The position numbers were made by a program, and so were the translations under genes. From contig JBLGAC010000043.1 of the NCBI GenBank assembly GCA_047610385.1, positions 1-34,438 of the forward strand: a stretch of 34,438 bases of DNA, in the 5' to 3' direction. Origin of the DNA: JBOCEF01 sp047610385. GTDB lineage: Bacteria > Pseudomonadota > Alphaproteobacteria > Rhodobacterales > Rhodobacteraceae. Shown in pieces: positions 1 to 7,110 of this stretch. Position 1 is the stretch's first letter; the number at the start of each line of letters is the position of its first letter. The notes under the pieces were generated by a model. That model did no database searches. It worked only from the letters and a program-made list of their open reading frames with translations, and was not told the DNA's origin.

Positions 1-916
1 TGATCATGTCGTCGTCGAGCACGGTGGGCGTAAACCCGAGGCTGACGCCAAAGGGACGGTATTCGACCGAAATGCCATCGTTGGTGCTGGCAACCGGGAT
101 CGGATATTCGCCACCCGCAAGGAAGGTGGCGGCGTCGCCCGACAGTGCAATCAGATTCGGCTCTGCCAGCGTGCGCGCCAGGCCCTTACCCTCAAGCGCA
201 TCTATGGTGATTTCCGCAAAAAAGCCACCGGCGCGCCAAGCTGCGGTCAGGAGGCTGCCACCCGACGGTGCCCCGTTGAAACTTCCAGCAACGTCATTAA
301 GATTGCCATCGCCGACCCACCCAAATTCCCAGTCGAACCCAAGCGCTTTGGACGCGTTGCGCTGCACTTCGGCAAAACGGACCTTCAGCATCACCTGCTG
401 GGTGCCGCCGACGGTCATCATGTTGCTGATCCGGCCGGGGGCGTAACGCTCCGCCAGCTCCAGCGCGCGTGCAAGACGTCCCGCGCTGCTGACCGTGCCC
501 GACAGCACCAGCCCGTCATTGGCGGTGCGCACGTCGATCTTCTCTCCTGGCAGAATTTCCGCGAAACGGTCCTTCAGCTCGGCCAGATCTGGGCCGACAT
601 AGACGGTGACGTTGGCGATCAGTCGTCCGCCCTCGCCCAACAGCGTCAGCGTGGTGCGTCCCGACTGTTTGCCCAGAATATAAATGGATGTGTTCGACAG
701 AGCCGCCACGTCGGCGATCCCCGGATTTGCCACCGACACCTCGGCGAAAGGCGCAATGGCCTCCAGCACGACGGCGCGGTTAACGTCGACCGTGACATCC
801 TGCGATGCGGCACCGCGCGCTACTCTCAGAACGCCGTCCTGCGCCCATGCGGGCGCCCCTGCCAAAGCATTCGCCGCGACGGCCGCAGCGAGACAGACGA
901 TACGCAACACCTTCAT
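1..916 (-). CDS. cpaC: Tad/Flp pilus secretin CpaC (RcpA family), partial
   Basis: This gene encodes the outer-membrane secretin through which the Flp (Tad) pilus is extruded. The window holds the first 305 codons; the C-terminal part of the secretin barrel lies beyond base 1. Translation of the minus strand starts MKVLRIVCLAAAVAANALAG and has a signal peptide ending near APAWAQ. An N-terminal pilus-assembly domain of the type II/III secretin kind follows (VNRAVVLEAIAPFAEVSVAN, then a BON-like stretch around VRTANDGLVLSGTVSS), and then the start of the secretin domain (QQVMLKVRFAEVQRNASKAL). The start at 916 has a GGGAGC ribosome site about 5 bases upstream. It lies downstream of cpaB in the same direction, with a 169-base gap, matching the usual cpaB-cpaC order. 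The family is clear; only its full length cannot be judged. Confidence 0.93.
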   Translation of the reverse strand, partial: MKVLRIVCLAAAVAANALAGAPAWAQDGVLRVARGAASQDVTVDVNRAVVLEAIAPFAEVSVANPGIADVAALSNTSIYILGKQSGRTTLTLLGEGGRLIANVTVYVGPDLAELKDRFAEILPGEKIDVRTANDGLVLSGTVSSAGRLARALELAERYAPGRISNMMTVGGTQQVMLKVRFAEVQRNASKALGFDWEFGWVGDGNLNDVAGSFNGAPSGGSLLTAAWRAGGFFAEITIDALEGKGLARTLAEPNLIALSGDAATFLAGGEYPIPVASTNDGISVEYRPFGVSLGFTPTVLDDDMI

Positions 917-1085
917 CACTTGCTCCCGAAACCCTCATTCGCCGTGAAAAATCCTTGCTTCTCCGCAGCATGAAGACACTACCCCGAGCAGCCCACATGA
1001 CAAGTATGCTAGGGCCAGGCTAGGGGCGGCAGAGGGGAAAGAAACCGAGGGGCGGGATTTGGCGCCACAGTGAACACGGCTTCGT

Positions 1086-1910
1086 TCACTCCACCTTCAT
1101 GGTCTCAAGACTGTCTGAGCCTTTGCGCACCCGCACCGTCACATCCGGAGTTGGCGCCACCGGTGCCTCAGGCGCAGTTTCGCCAAGCAATTGCTGGCGG
1201 TTGAGCGATTCGCTGCTCAGTTCCTCGTCATTGTCAAAACCGCGTAGGGTGATGTCGACCCTGCCCAGCCGTTCGGCCAGCGTCAGGGCCTTCACCTCAT
1301 CGGGTGTGACCTGCACGGTGATCGTGCGCGCAAGCCGCGCAGCAATCCGGTCGGTGTCAGTGTCCTGATCGACCGCGATCACTTCGATGTTCTGCAGCAG
1401 GAAATAGGTCTTCAGGCCCTCATACCGGTCATCAACCGTCAGGATGATATCGATATGTGTGCCAGGCAGCAGGAACCCACCGACCGAGCTTTTGGCGTTG
1501 ACCGTCAGCGTGTGGCCGCGCATCCCTGGATCCAGCAGCGCGGCGACGGTCGCACGTTCCCCAAAGCCTGAGACTTTGCTCTTGAGGATCGGTTCGCCCT
1601 TTTCCATGCGCCGCAGCACAACGCGGGCAGGGCCGTTTTCGTTGAACAGATCGTCCAGGCCCTGGAACGAATTTTCAGGCAGCGCGTCCTCAGGCCAATC
1701 CACCAGCCGGACCACTTTGTCGTCGAGCGTCTGGCCATAGCGCAACGGCCCGTTCGCGACCGCGATCGACACAGTGGGCACGCGGATCACCTGCGGGCCT
1801 TGGTTGCGCAGACGCGCCTCCGCCATCTTCACTTGGCCGTAGAAATACCACACGGCCCCTCCCGCTAGGAACAGACCGGCGACGATGATGATAAGGGCCA
1901 GGACGCGCAT
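1086..1910 (-). CDS. cpaB: Flp pilus assembly protein CpaB (RcpC family)
   Basis: CpaB is an inner-membrane-anchored periplasmic protein of the Tad pilus machine and is thought to work with the secretin CpaC. The 274-residue product has one N-terminal membrane helix (about residues 3-24), then a SAF-like domain (about 47-115, with IRVPTVSIAVANGPLRYGQ and the KGEPILKSKV segment). The RcpC/CpaB core follows (AALLDPGMRGHTLTVNAKSS, then LLPGTHIDIILTV), ending in a proline-rich tail. Length and domain order are normal for the family. The start at 1910 has CGGAG 5 bases upstream. It sits between the pilin gene and cpaC. The prepilin peptidase gene cpaA, often found here in Caulobacter-type loci, is absent from this interval. 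Confidence 0.93.
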   Translation of the reverse strand: MRVLALIIIVAGLFLAGGAVWYFYGQVKMAEARLRNQGPQVIRVPTVSIAVANGPLRYGQTLDDKVVRLVDWPEDALPENSFQGLDDLFNENGPARVVLRRMEKGEPILKSKVSGFGERATVAALLDPGMRGHTLTVNAKSSVGGFLLPGTHIDIILTVDDRYEGLKTYFLLQNIEVIAVDQDTDTDRIAARLARTITVQVTPDEVKALTLAERLGRVDITLRGFDNDEELSSESLNRQQLLGETAPEAPVAPTPDVTVRVRKGSDSLETMKVE

Positions 1911-1928
1911 GGGACTCCGAAACTGAAA

Positions 1929-1961
1929 GGACCGCCCCTCGTTTTACCCGAGGGACGGTCC
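1929..1961 (-). terminator. Hairpin between pilin gene and cpaB (possible partial terminator)
   Basis: Two 13-base arms (1929-1941 and 1949-1961) are complementary except for one position that forms a U-G pair in the minus-strand RNA. The loop is 7 bases. After the hairpin the minus strand reads TTTCAGTTT, a weak T-rich stretch. In pilus loci such a hairpin can protect or end the abundant pilin mRNA and let a fraction continue into cpaB and cpaC. That role is inferred. Confidence 0.6.
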
Positions 1962-2011
1962 GTGCATCAAGCGTCAGGCGATCAGCCCGCGCGAAAGGTC
2001 CGAACCGCAGA

Positions 2012-2215
2012 TCAGGAGCTTTCGGCCTGCGAGGCAACGTTCGAGAAGTTCAGCTGATCGTTGATCGTGGTGATCATCGAATCAATGCCGCCGTCGAGCG
2101 CGGAGATGGCGCCGATCGACAGAACAACCACAGCGGCGGTCAGCACGACCCAATCGACGGTGACGGCGCCGGATTTGTCTGCGATGGCGGTGCGAATAGC
2201 GGTGATGAAGCTCAT
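2012..2215 (-). CDS. Flp-type (class IVb) pilin, main pilin candidate
   Basis: This 67-residue prepilin is probably the main subunit of the Tad pilus. It has a short charged leader (MSFITAIRTAIADKSG), a likely prepilin peptidase site after the glycine at residue 16, and a hydrophobic helix beginning AVTVDWVVLTA. Asp and Trp stand at +5 and +6 of the mature protein, where classical Flp pilins carry Glu and Tyr. The start at 2215 is fixed by a strong GGAGGG site about 8 bases upstream; an in-frame extension upstream has no support. It lies directly upstream of cpaB and cpaC. A hairpin follows the gene and a terminator-like hairpin precedes it, which suggests its level is set separately from the assembly genes. 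Confidence 0.85.
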   Translation of the reverse strand: MSFITAIRTAIADKSGAVTVDWVVLTAAVVVLSIGAISALDGGIDSMITTINDQLNFSNVASQAESS

Positions 2216-2263
2216 TTCGGTTTCCCTCCGAACACGAGACCAGAAGCTGAGCTGCCTCCGGTC

Positions 2264-2286
2264 AAAAAAAGATCCCACGCGGGATC
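2264..2286 (-). terminator. Rho-independent terminator or attenuator upstream of the main pilin gene
   Basis: On the minus strand the sequence reads GATCCC GCGT GGGATC followed by seven T residues: a 6-base-pair stem, a 4-base loop and a clean T-tract. It ends 48 bases before the start codon of the main pilin gene and 160 bases after the stop of the second pilin gene. It may close the second pilin's transcript, or act as an attenuator in the leader of the main pilin. Confidence 0.75.
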
Positions 2287-2446
2287 GGCACACATGTCCT
2301 CTCAGACATCCAAGCGGGGGAGCTTCCCTGCGCTTCGTCCTCTGACCATGCACGATTGAAGAACGACCTTCAAGGATTCTATGTTGTTCAAAATTTAGTC
2401 ATGGTGGCTCAGTTTCGACGTTGTTCTCAAACCAGCAACGAAAAGA

Positions 2447-2647
2447 TCAGTCCGACATCGTCGAAGCGTGCGAAACGAGCATGGTGTTGATTTCGTCAAC
2501 CAACCCACGCGACCCGGAATAGATCGGTTGAATCACAAGCAGGAACAACGTGATAATGCCCGCCGTCAGCACCACGAAATCAACGGTCACCGCGCCGGAG
2601 CGGGATGACAGGGACGCGGCGATATGGCTGCATATTTTGGAAAGCAT
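2447..2647 (-). CDS. Second Flp-type pilin-like protein
   Basis: The 66-residue product shares the core SGAVTVDFVVLTA with the neighbouring pilin, so it has the same kind of leader, cleavage site and mature N-terminus, but the rest differs. The hydrophobic stretch runs GIITLFLLVIQPIY, with an internal proline, and the tail is LVDEINTMLVSHASTMSD. It could be a minor pilin or pseudopilin of the same Tad machine. The start is uncertain: ATG at 2647 gives the usual leader length but no good ribosome site, and an ATG at 2674 would add nine residues. A terminator lies between it and the main pilin gene, so it may form its own transcription unit. Confidence 0.72.
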   Translation of the reverse strand: MLSKICSHIAASLSSRSGAVTVDFVVLTAGIITLFLLVIQPIYSGSRGLVDEINTMLVSHASTMSD

Positions 2648-2772
2648 GGCGAGGCGACCGATACATGTTAGCAAAATGTGATGGTCACTTTATAACTCAG
2701 CTCGACCCGGCAGGGGAAGCGTTTAGCCGCCTTCATTCCAACCTGCGGTCAACTGAACGAAATGAACCGATT

Positions 2773-3564
2773 ATGATGATAATCAGCCGATATTTGGTCG
2801 GTCTCTGCATATGCGCGATGGGAACGGGGCCGCTATCAGCGATGGCCACAGGGCTTCCTCAGGTTGCATCAGATGCCGTGTTCACCTTCCGCACTGTGCA
2901 ACCGCCTGATCGTGGGACACTGAAACGAATCACTTTTCCTCCTGAAGGCCAGCGCCCCAGCACGCCCACCACGCGCTCTCAGTGGTTCTGGGACTCCGTC
3001 AGCCCTGCCCGCGAGGCCGGCGCCCCGAAACGGCTTGCTCAGGTGCTCAACACCCTCGGGCCAGAGCTGTCGCGCCGCGGCGTGGCCCGCGGCGCCGACC
3101 GCGTGGCCGACCAAGTTCTGCGTGAATATGGCGCCGCATTGTTTCGCTCATCGAAACGGGAAAATTTGTCTCCAACTCTGCTTCTGGCTGTAATTTCGGT
3201 CGAATCAGGCGGGCAACCCAACGCGGTCAGTCCCAAGGGTGCCCAAGGCCTTATGCAATTGATGCCTGCAACCGCACGGCGATTCGGGGTGCGCGATGCG
3301 CTCGACCCAGCGCAGAACATCGCCGGGGGCGCGCGCTACCTGTCGTTTCTGCTTGATATGTTTGATCAGGACGCGCTGCTCGCCCTCGCAGCCTATAATG
3401 CGGGCGAAGGCGCGGTGACCCGCCATGGTGGCGTGCCGCCCTATTCCGAAACCCGTGACTACGTCGCGCGCGCGCTCTCGGGGTTCGAAGTGTTGCGCGC
3501 CCGCTGCGCCACCCCGCCCGAAGGCGCCCGCGACCCGTGCGAGCTTACCCCCTCCAAGGGCTGA
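2773..3564 (+). CDS. Lytic transglycosylase, SLT domain
   Basis: This is a periplasmic enzyme predicted to cleave the MurNAc-GlcNAc bond of peptidoglycan. The 263-residue product has a signal-like N-terminus (about 1-26, ending LSAMA), a linker, and a C-terminal SLT domain from about residue 130. The expected motifs are present: VISVESGG with catalytic Glu144, GAQGLMQLMPATA, NIAGGARYLSFLL and ALAAYNAGEGAV. Two cysteines near the C-terminus could form a disulfide. It is divergent from the two pilin genes, and such enzymes often open the cell wall for pilus or secretion machines, so a role with the Tad pilus is likely but inferred. The start at 2773 was chosen because it gives a signal peptide; the ribosome site is weak, and 2776 is also possible. 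Confidence 0.88.
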   Translation: MMIISRYLVGLCICAMGTGPLSAMATGLPQVASDAVFTFRTVQPPDRGTLKRITFPPEGQRPSTPTTRSQWFWDSVSPAREAGAPKRLAQVLNTLGPELSRRGVARGADRVADQVLREYGAALFRSSKRENLSPTLLLAVISVESGGQPNAVSPKGAQGLMQLMPATARRFGVRDALDPAQNIAGGARYLSFLLDMFDQDALLALAAYNAGEGAVTRHGGVPPYSETRDYVARALSGFEVLRARCATPPEGARDPCELTPSKG

Positions 3565-3594
3565 TTTGCCCCGGCCGAGGGCTGACTTCGCACG

Positions 3595-3618
3595 AAAAAG
3601 GGCCCCCGAAGAGGCCCT
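3595..3618 (-). terminator. Rho-independent terminator after scoB
   Basis: On the minus strand the arms AGGGCC (3618-3613) and GGCCCT (3604-3599) enclose an 8-base loop and run into five T residues (3599-3595). It lies just after the stop codon of scoB and ends the scoAB transcript. The lytic transglycosylase gene converges on it from the other side. Confidence 0.75.
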
Positions 3619-3641
3619 CGATCCATCCGCGGCGCGCCCGG

Positions 3642-4271
3642 TCAATCGACCAGCGTCGCCTCAGTTTTGGCGCGGATTTCGGCCATTTCCACGCCGTCGG
3701 CGATCTCAATCACCGCCAATCCACCCTCAACCACATCAAACACACCAAGGCCCGTGATGATCCGGTGCACCACGCTCTTGCCGGTCAGCGGCAGGGTGCA
3801 CGCCTTCAGCAGCTTGGATTCGCCCCGCTTGTTGGCATGATCCATGATCACGACAACGCGCTGCACGCCCGCCACCAGATCCATCGCGCCGCCCATGCCT
3901 TTGACCAGCTTGCCGGGGATCATCCAGTTGGCCAGATCGCCGTTCTCGGCAACCTCCATGGCGCCCAGAATGGCCATGTTGATTTTGCCGCCACGGATCA
4001 TCGCAAAGCTGTCCGCCGACGAAAAATATGAGGTGCGATCAAGCTCGGTGATGGTCTGCTTGCCGGCATTGATCAGATCGGGGTCAATGGTGTCCTCGGT
4101 CGGGAACGGACCCATGCCCAGCATGCCGTTTTCCGATTGCAGCGTCACGTCGACACCTTCGGGGATGTAGTTGGACACCAGCGTCGGAATGCCGATGCCG
4201 AGGTTCACATACATGCCGTCTTTCAGTTCCAGCGCCGCGCGCGCGGCCATCTGATTGCGGTCCCAGGCCAT
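3642..4271 (-). CDS. scoB: 3-oxoacid CoA-transferase subunit B
   Basis: This is the beta subunit of a class I CoA-transferase, probably succinyl-CoA:acetoacetate CoA-transferase, which moves CoA from succinyl-CoA to acetoacetate. The 209-residue protein has the GIGIPTLVSNYIP segment and the family signature LQSENGMLGMGP, whose Glu47 forms the CoA thioester intermediate. The C-terminal part (VVIMDHANKRGESKLL, KSVVHRIITGLGVFDV) is typical of the SCOT B subunit. The start at 4271 has AGGAGA about 8 bases upstream; an in-frame ATG at 4292 lacks support. The partner subunit gene lies upstream with a 141-base gap that holds a large inverted repeat. A related specificity, such as 3-oxoadipate CoA-transferase, cannot be fully excluded. 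Confidence 0.9.
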   Translation of the reverse strand: MAWDRNQMAARAALELKDGMYVNLGIGIPTLVSNYIPEGVDVTLQSENGMLGMGPFPTEDTIDPDLINAGKQTITELDRTSYFSSADSFAMIRGGKINMAILGAMEVAENGDLANWMIPGKLVKGMGGAMDLVAGVQRVVVIMDHANKRGESKLLKACTLPLTGKSVVHRIITGLGVFDVVEGGLAVIEIADGVEMAEIRAKTEATLVD

Positions 4272-4296
4272 GGGCCTTCTCCTGTTAGTCATCTCT

Positions 4297-4375
4297 CGCC
4301 CCGGCGGCGCGTCGGTTCGGCGCGCGTGGGGCGGGTGGGTGGGAACGCGCGCCGGAGCGATGCGCCGCCGGGGCG
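4297..4375. repeat. Nested inverted repeat between scoA and scoB
   Basis: A perfect 14-base inverted repeat (CGCCCCGGCGGCGC at 4297-4310 against 4362-4375) encloses a second perfect 10-base inverted repeat (CGGCGCGCGT at 4318-4327 against 4345-4354). Together they would form one long hairpin in the 141-base gap inside the scoAB operon. There is no T-tract, so it is not a standard terminator. It may affect mRNA stability or processing, or be a mobile REP-like element. Confidence 0.75.
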
Positions 4376-4384
4376 CGCACGATC

Positions 4385-4418
4385 AGATCAGGGCCTCAGG
4401 CAGATCAGGGCCTCAGGC
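4385..4418. repeat. 17-base tandem duplication at the 3' end of scoA
   Basis: The 17-mer AGATCAGGGCCTCAGGC occurs twice in direct tandem (4385-4401 and 4402-4418). The second copy contains the stop codon of scoA (4413-4415), and the other copy lies just beyond the stop. It looks like a replication-slippage duplication that left the reading frame intact. Confidence 0.85.
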
Positions 4419-5111
4419 CGTGCGCAAAGTGCGCTTTTCGATGCGTTTCTCGAACGTGCCCTGCACGATGCGGTGCACGAAAATCCCTGGCAGGTGAATC
4501 TTGTCAGGATCCAGCGACCCGGTTGGCACGATCTCTTCAACCTCAACGACGCAGACCTTGCCGCAGGTCGCGGCATTGGGGTTGAAGTTGCGCGCGGTCT
4601 TGCGGAACACAAGATTGCCCTGCGCGTCCGCCTTCCACGCCTTCACGATTGCCAGATCCGCAAAGATGCCTGCCTCAAGGAGGTAATCCTCGCCGCCGAA
4701 AGATTTAACTTCTTTGCCTTCGGCGATCTGGGTGCCGACGCCGGTCTTGGTGTAAAATCCGGGAATTCCAGCACCGCCAGCGCGCATACGTTCAGCCAAC
4801 GTGCCTTGCGGCGAGAACTCAAGCTCCAGCTCGCCGGACAGATACTGCTGCATGAAGACGTCGTTCTCTCCGACATAGGAGGAGATCATCTTCTTGACCT
4901 GACGGGTCTGCAACAGCACGCCAAGCCCGAAATCATCGACCCCCGCGTTGTTTGACGCGACTGTAAGGTCCTTAACCCCGGAATCGCGGATCGCTGCGAT
5001 CAGGTTCTCAGGGATGCCGCAAAGGCCAAAGCCCCCCGCCGCAATCAGCATGCCGTCTTTCAGCACGCCGCTCAGGGCTTCGGCTGCGGACGCATAAATC
5101 TTGTTGGCCAT
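4413..5111 (-). CDS. scoA: 3-oxoacid CoA-transferase subunit A
   Basis: This is the alpha subunit of the same CoA-transferase as scoB. The 232-residue protein carries the CoA-transferase signature near the N-terminus (residues 19-35, DGMLIAAGGFGLCGIPE), then LTVASNNAGVDDFGLG and the SYVGENDVFMQQYLSGELE segment typical of SCOT A subunits. GTLAERMRAGGAGIPGFYT follows. The start at 5111 has a strong GAGGAGGG site about 8 bases upstream. Acetoacetate for this enzyme can come from the homogentisate pathway and from leucine breakdown, both partly encoded elsewhere in this window. It is divergent from gabD across a 255-base gap that must hold both promoters; I could not fix promoter elements there. 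Confidence 0.9.
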   Translation of the reverse strand: MANKIYASAAEALSGVLKDGMLIAAGGFGLCGIPENLIAAIRDSGVKDLTVASNNAGVDDFGLGVLLQTRQVKKMISSYVGENDVFMQQYLSGELELEFSPQGTLAERMRAGGAGIPGFYTKTGVGTQIAEGKEVKSFGGEDYLLEAGIFADLAIVKAWKADAQGNLVFRKTARNFNPNAATCGKVCVVEVEEIVPTGSLDPDKIHLPGIFVHRIVQGTFEKRIEKRTLRTA

Positions 5112-5366
5112 CGAGGCCCTCCTCGTTCGGCGGCCCGCGCCGGGGCCGTCCCGCTGAATACATCTTTTGCTTTGGGCCAAGGCCAGCGCAATGTCAACGC
5201 GACCGCAAGGCAGGCCCCTCAATTTGACACCGCACCACGGCAAGGCTGCATTTTCCGCAGCTCGGTGGCCGCGTCACCGCCACCCCTGCCGCCACGCGGT
5301 TTCCATTGCCCAAGGGTCATCCTGCCGCTAGGTGTGTCGTTAAACATGCTCAGGGAGGCCCTTGCA

Positions 5367-6821
5367 ATGCAGCTCAAAGATCCGTCGCTTCTTACCGGTC
5401 AGTCCTACGTCAACGGCGCATGGATTGATGGTGATTCAGGCAAAAAATTCGCGGTCACCAACCCCGCGAACGGCGACATCGTCGCCGAATGCGCCGATTG
5501 CGGCGAGGACGAAACCCGCCGCGCCATCGACGCCGCCTATGCCGCGCAGAAGGGCTATGCCCGCCTGACCGCCGCCGATCGCGCCTCGATGCTGATGACG
5601 CTCTACAACCTGATGGTTGCAAACATCGACGACCTGGCCACGATCCTCACCCTCGAAATGGGCAAGCCCTGGGCCGAAGCCCGCGGCGAGATCATGTACG
5701 GTGCCAGCTTCGTCAAATGGTATGCCGAAGAAGCGCCACGCATCTATGGCGACACCATTCCGGCCCCCGCGACGAACAAGCGTCTGGTGGTGATCAAACA
5801 GGCGATCGGCGTGGTCGCTGCCATCACACCGTGGAACTTCCCCAACGCGATGATCGCCCGCAAGATCGCGCCTGCGCTGGCTGTCGGCTGCACCGTGGTC
5901 GTCAAACCCGCCAAGCAGACCCCGCTCTCGGCCTTTGCCATGGCGGTGCTGGCCGAACGCGCCGGCTTCCCTCAGGGCGTGTTCAACGTGGTCTGCGGCA
6001 CGTCGGCCAGCAAGATCGGCGCTGAGATGTGCGCCAACCCCAAGGTGCGCAAGCTGACCTTCACCGGCTCAACCGAGGTCGGGCGCGTGCTGATGCAGCA
6101 ATGCGCGAAAGACATCAAAAAGCTGGGGCTGGAGCTGGGTGGCAACGCGCCGTTCATCGTGTTCGACGACGCCAATCTTGACGAAGCAGTGATGGGCGCG
6201 CTGGGGTCCAAATTCCGCAACGCCGGCCAGACCTGCATCTGCGCCAACCGCATTTACGTGCAGGACAGCGTTTATGACGAATTCGCACGAAAGCTCGCGG
6301 ACAAGGTCGGCGAATTGCTGGTCGGCGATCCATTCTCGGCCTCAACCTCGATCGGGCCGATGATCGACCAGAACGGCGTCGACAAGGCACAAGCGCATGT
6401 GGACGACGCCCTCGCCAAAGGCGCAAAGGTCCTGTTCGGCGGGTTTGAGCACGCGCTCGGCGGCACGTTCTTCACCCCCACAGTGCTGACCGGCGTGACC
6501 CAGGACATGAAAGTGTCAAAAGAAGAAACCTTCGGCCCGGTCGCGCCCTTGTTCCGCTTTCACACCGAGGACGAGGTGATCGGCTACGCCAACGACACCG
6601 AATTCGGTCTGGCCGCGTATTTCTACAGCCGTGACATCGGCCGCTGCTGGCGTGTGGCGGAAGAACTGGAATACGGCATCGTCGGCGTGAATGACGGCAT
6701 GCCGTCGAACGCGGCAGCGCCCTTCGGCGGCTGGAAGGCCTCAGGCCTCGGGCGCGAAGGGTCGAAATACGGCGCAGAAGACTTCCTTGAGATCAAATAC
6801 ATCTCGATGGGTGGCATCTGA
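5367..6821 (+). CDS. gabD: NAD(P)-dependent succinate-semialdehyde dehydrogenase
   Basis: This cytoplasmic aldehyde dehydrogenase oxidises succinate semialdehyde to succinate, the last step of 4-aminobutyrate breakdown. The 484-residue protein follows the E. coli GabD pattern along its length: TPWNFPNAMIARKIAPAL for cofactor binding, FTGSTEVGR, LELGGNAPFIVFDDANLDEA with general base Glu256, and KFRNAGQTCICANR with catalytic Cys290. The C-terminus PFGGWKASGLGREG is also typical. The start at 5367 is set by AGGGAGG about 8 bases upstream; an ATG at 5346 lies before that ribosome site and is unlikely. No 4-aminobutyrate transaminase gene is in the window. The oxidised semialdehyde could differ in vivo, but the GabD subgroup match is strong. 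Confidence 0.92.
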   Translation: MQLKDPSLLTGQSYVNGAWIDGDSGKKFAVTNPANGDIVAECADCGEDETRRAIDAAYAAQKGYARLTAADRASMLMTLYNLMVANIDDLATILTLEMGKPWAEARGEIMYGASFVKWYAEEAPRIYGDTIPAPATNKRLVVIKQAIGVVAAITPWNFPNAMIARKIAPALAVGCTVVVKPAKQTPLSAFAMAVLAERAGFPQGVFNVVCGTSASKIGAEMCANPKVRKLTFTGSTEVGRVLMQQCAKDIKKLGLELGGNAPFIVFDDANLDEAVMGALGSKFRNAGQTCICANRIYVQDSVYDEFARKLADKVGELLVGDPFSASTSIGPMIDQNGVDKAQAHVDDALAKGAKVLFGGFEHALGGTFFTPTVLTGVTQDMKVSKEETFGPVAPLFRFHTEDEVIGYANDTEFGLAAYFYSRDIGRCWRVAEELEYGIVGVNDGMPSNAAAPFGGWKASGLGREGSKYGAEDFLEIKYISMGGI

Positions 6822-6827
6822 GCGCCC

Positions 6828-6909
6828 GCGCCGCCCCCGTCCGGGGGCGGCGCAAAATTCTTCGCAGAAGAATTTTGCAACCAAGTCAGATTTGTCTGCG
6901 AAAAATCTG
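6828..6909. repeat. Three consecutive hairpins after gabD
   Basis: Three inverted repeats follow the gabD stop in a row. The first has 12-base arms (6828-6839, 6842-6853) of G and C. The second has 12-base AT-rich arms (GCAAAATTCTTC at 6852-6863 against 6867-6878) with a 3-base loop. The third has 7-base arms (CAGATTT at 6887-6893 against 6903-6909) with a 9-base loop. The third loop contains TCTGCGAA (6895-6902), the exact complement of TTCGCAGA (6861-6868) at the tip of the second hairpin. It could serve as the gabD terminator or be an intergenic repeat. The rest of the 289-base gap up to 7110 shows only a short CGGTAC/GTACCG inverted repeat (6961-6981). Confidence 0.8.
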
Positions 6910-7110
6910 GGCCCATGGCCAACATCCTCTCACCTGCCCGACGCAGCCGCGCCATGTCCGCGGTACAATCACCTCGTACCGGCTGCGATTTCGCCTGCAT
7001 CGCCGCGATCTGCCCAGATCGCCTGGCATCGTGCCGCCGTGACGCGAACTTCCCACAGGCTGAGAGCCAAGCCCGTTGATCACGCGCGCGACCCGTGGCC
7101 AACTGGTGCC

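Noticed and set aside
3642..5111. 3-oxoadipate CoA-transferase (pcaIJ)
   Set aside because: The subunits are closely related, but no other beta-ketoadipate genes are nearby and the sequence segments fit the SCOT type better. Not fully excluded.
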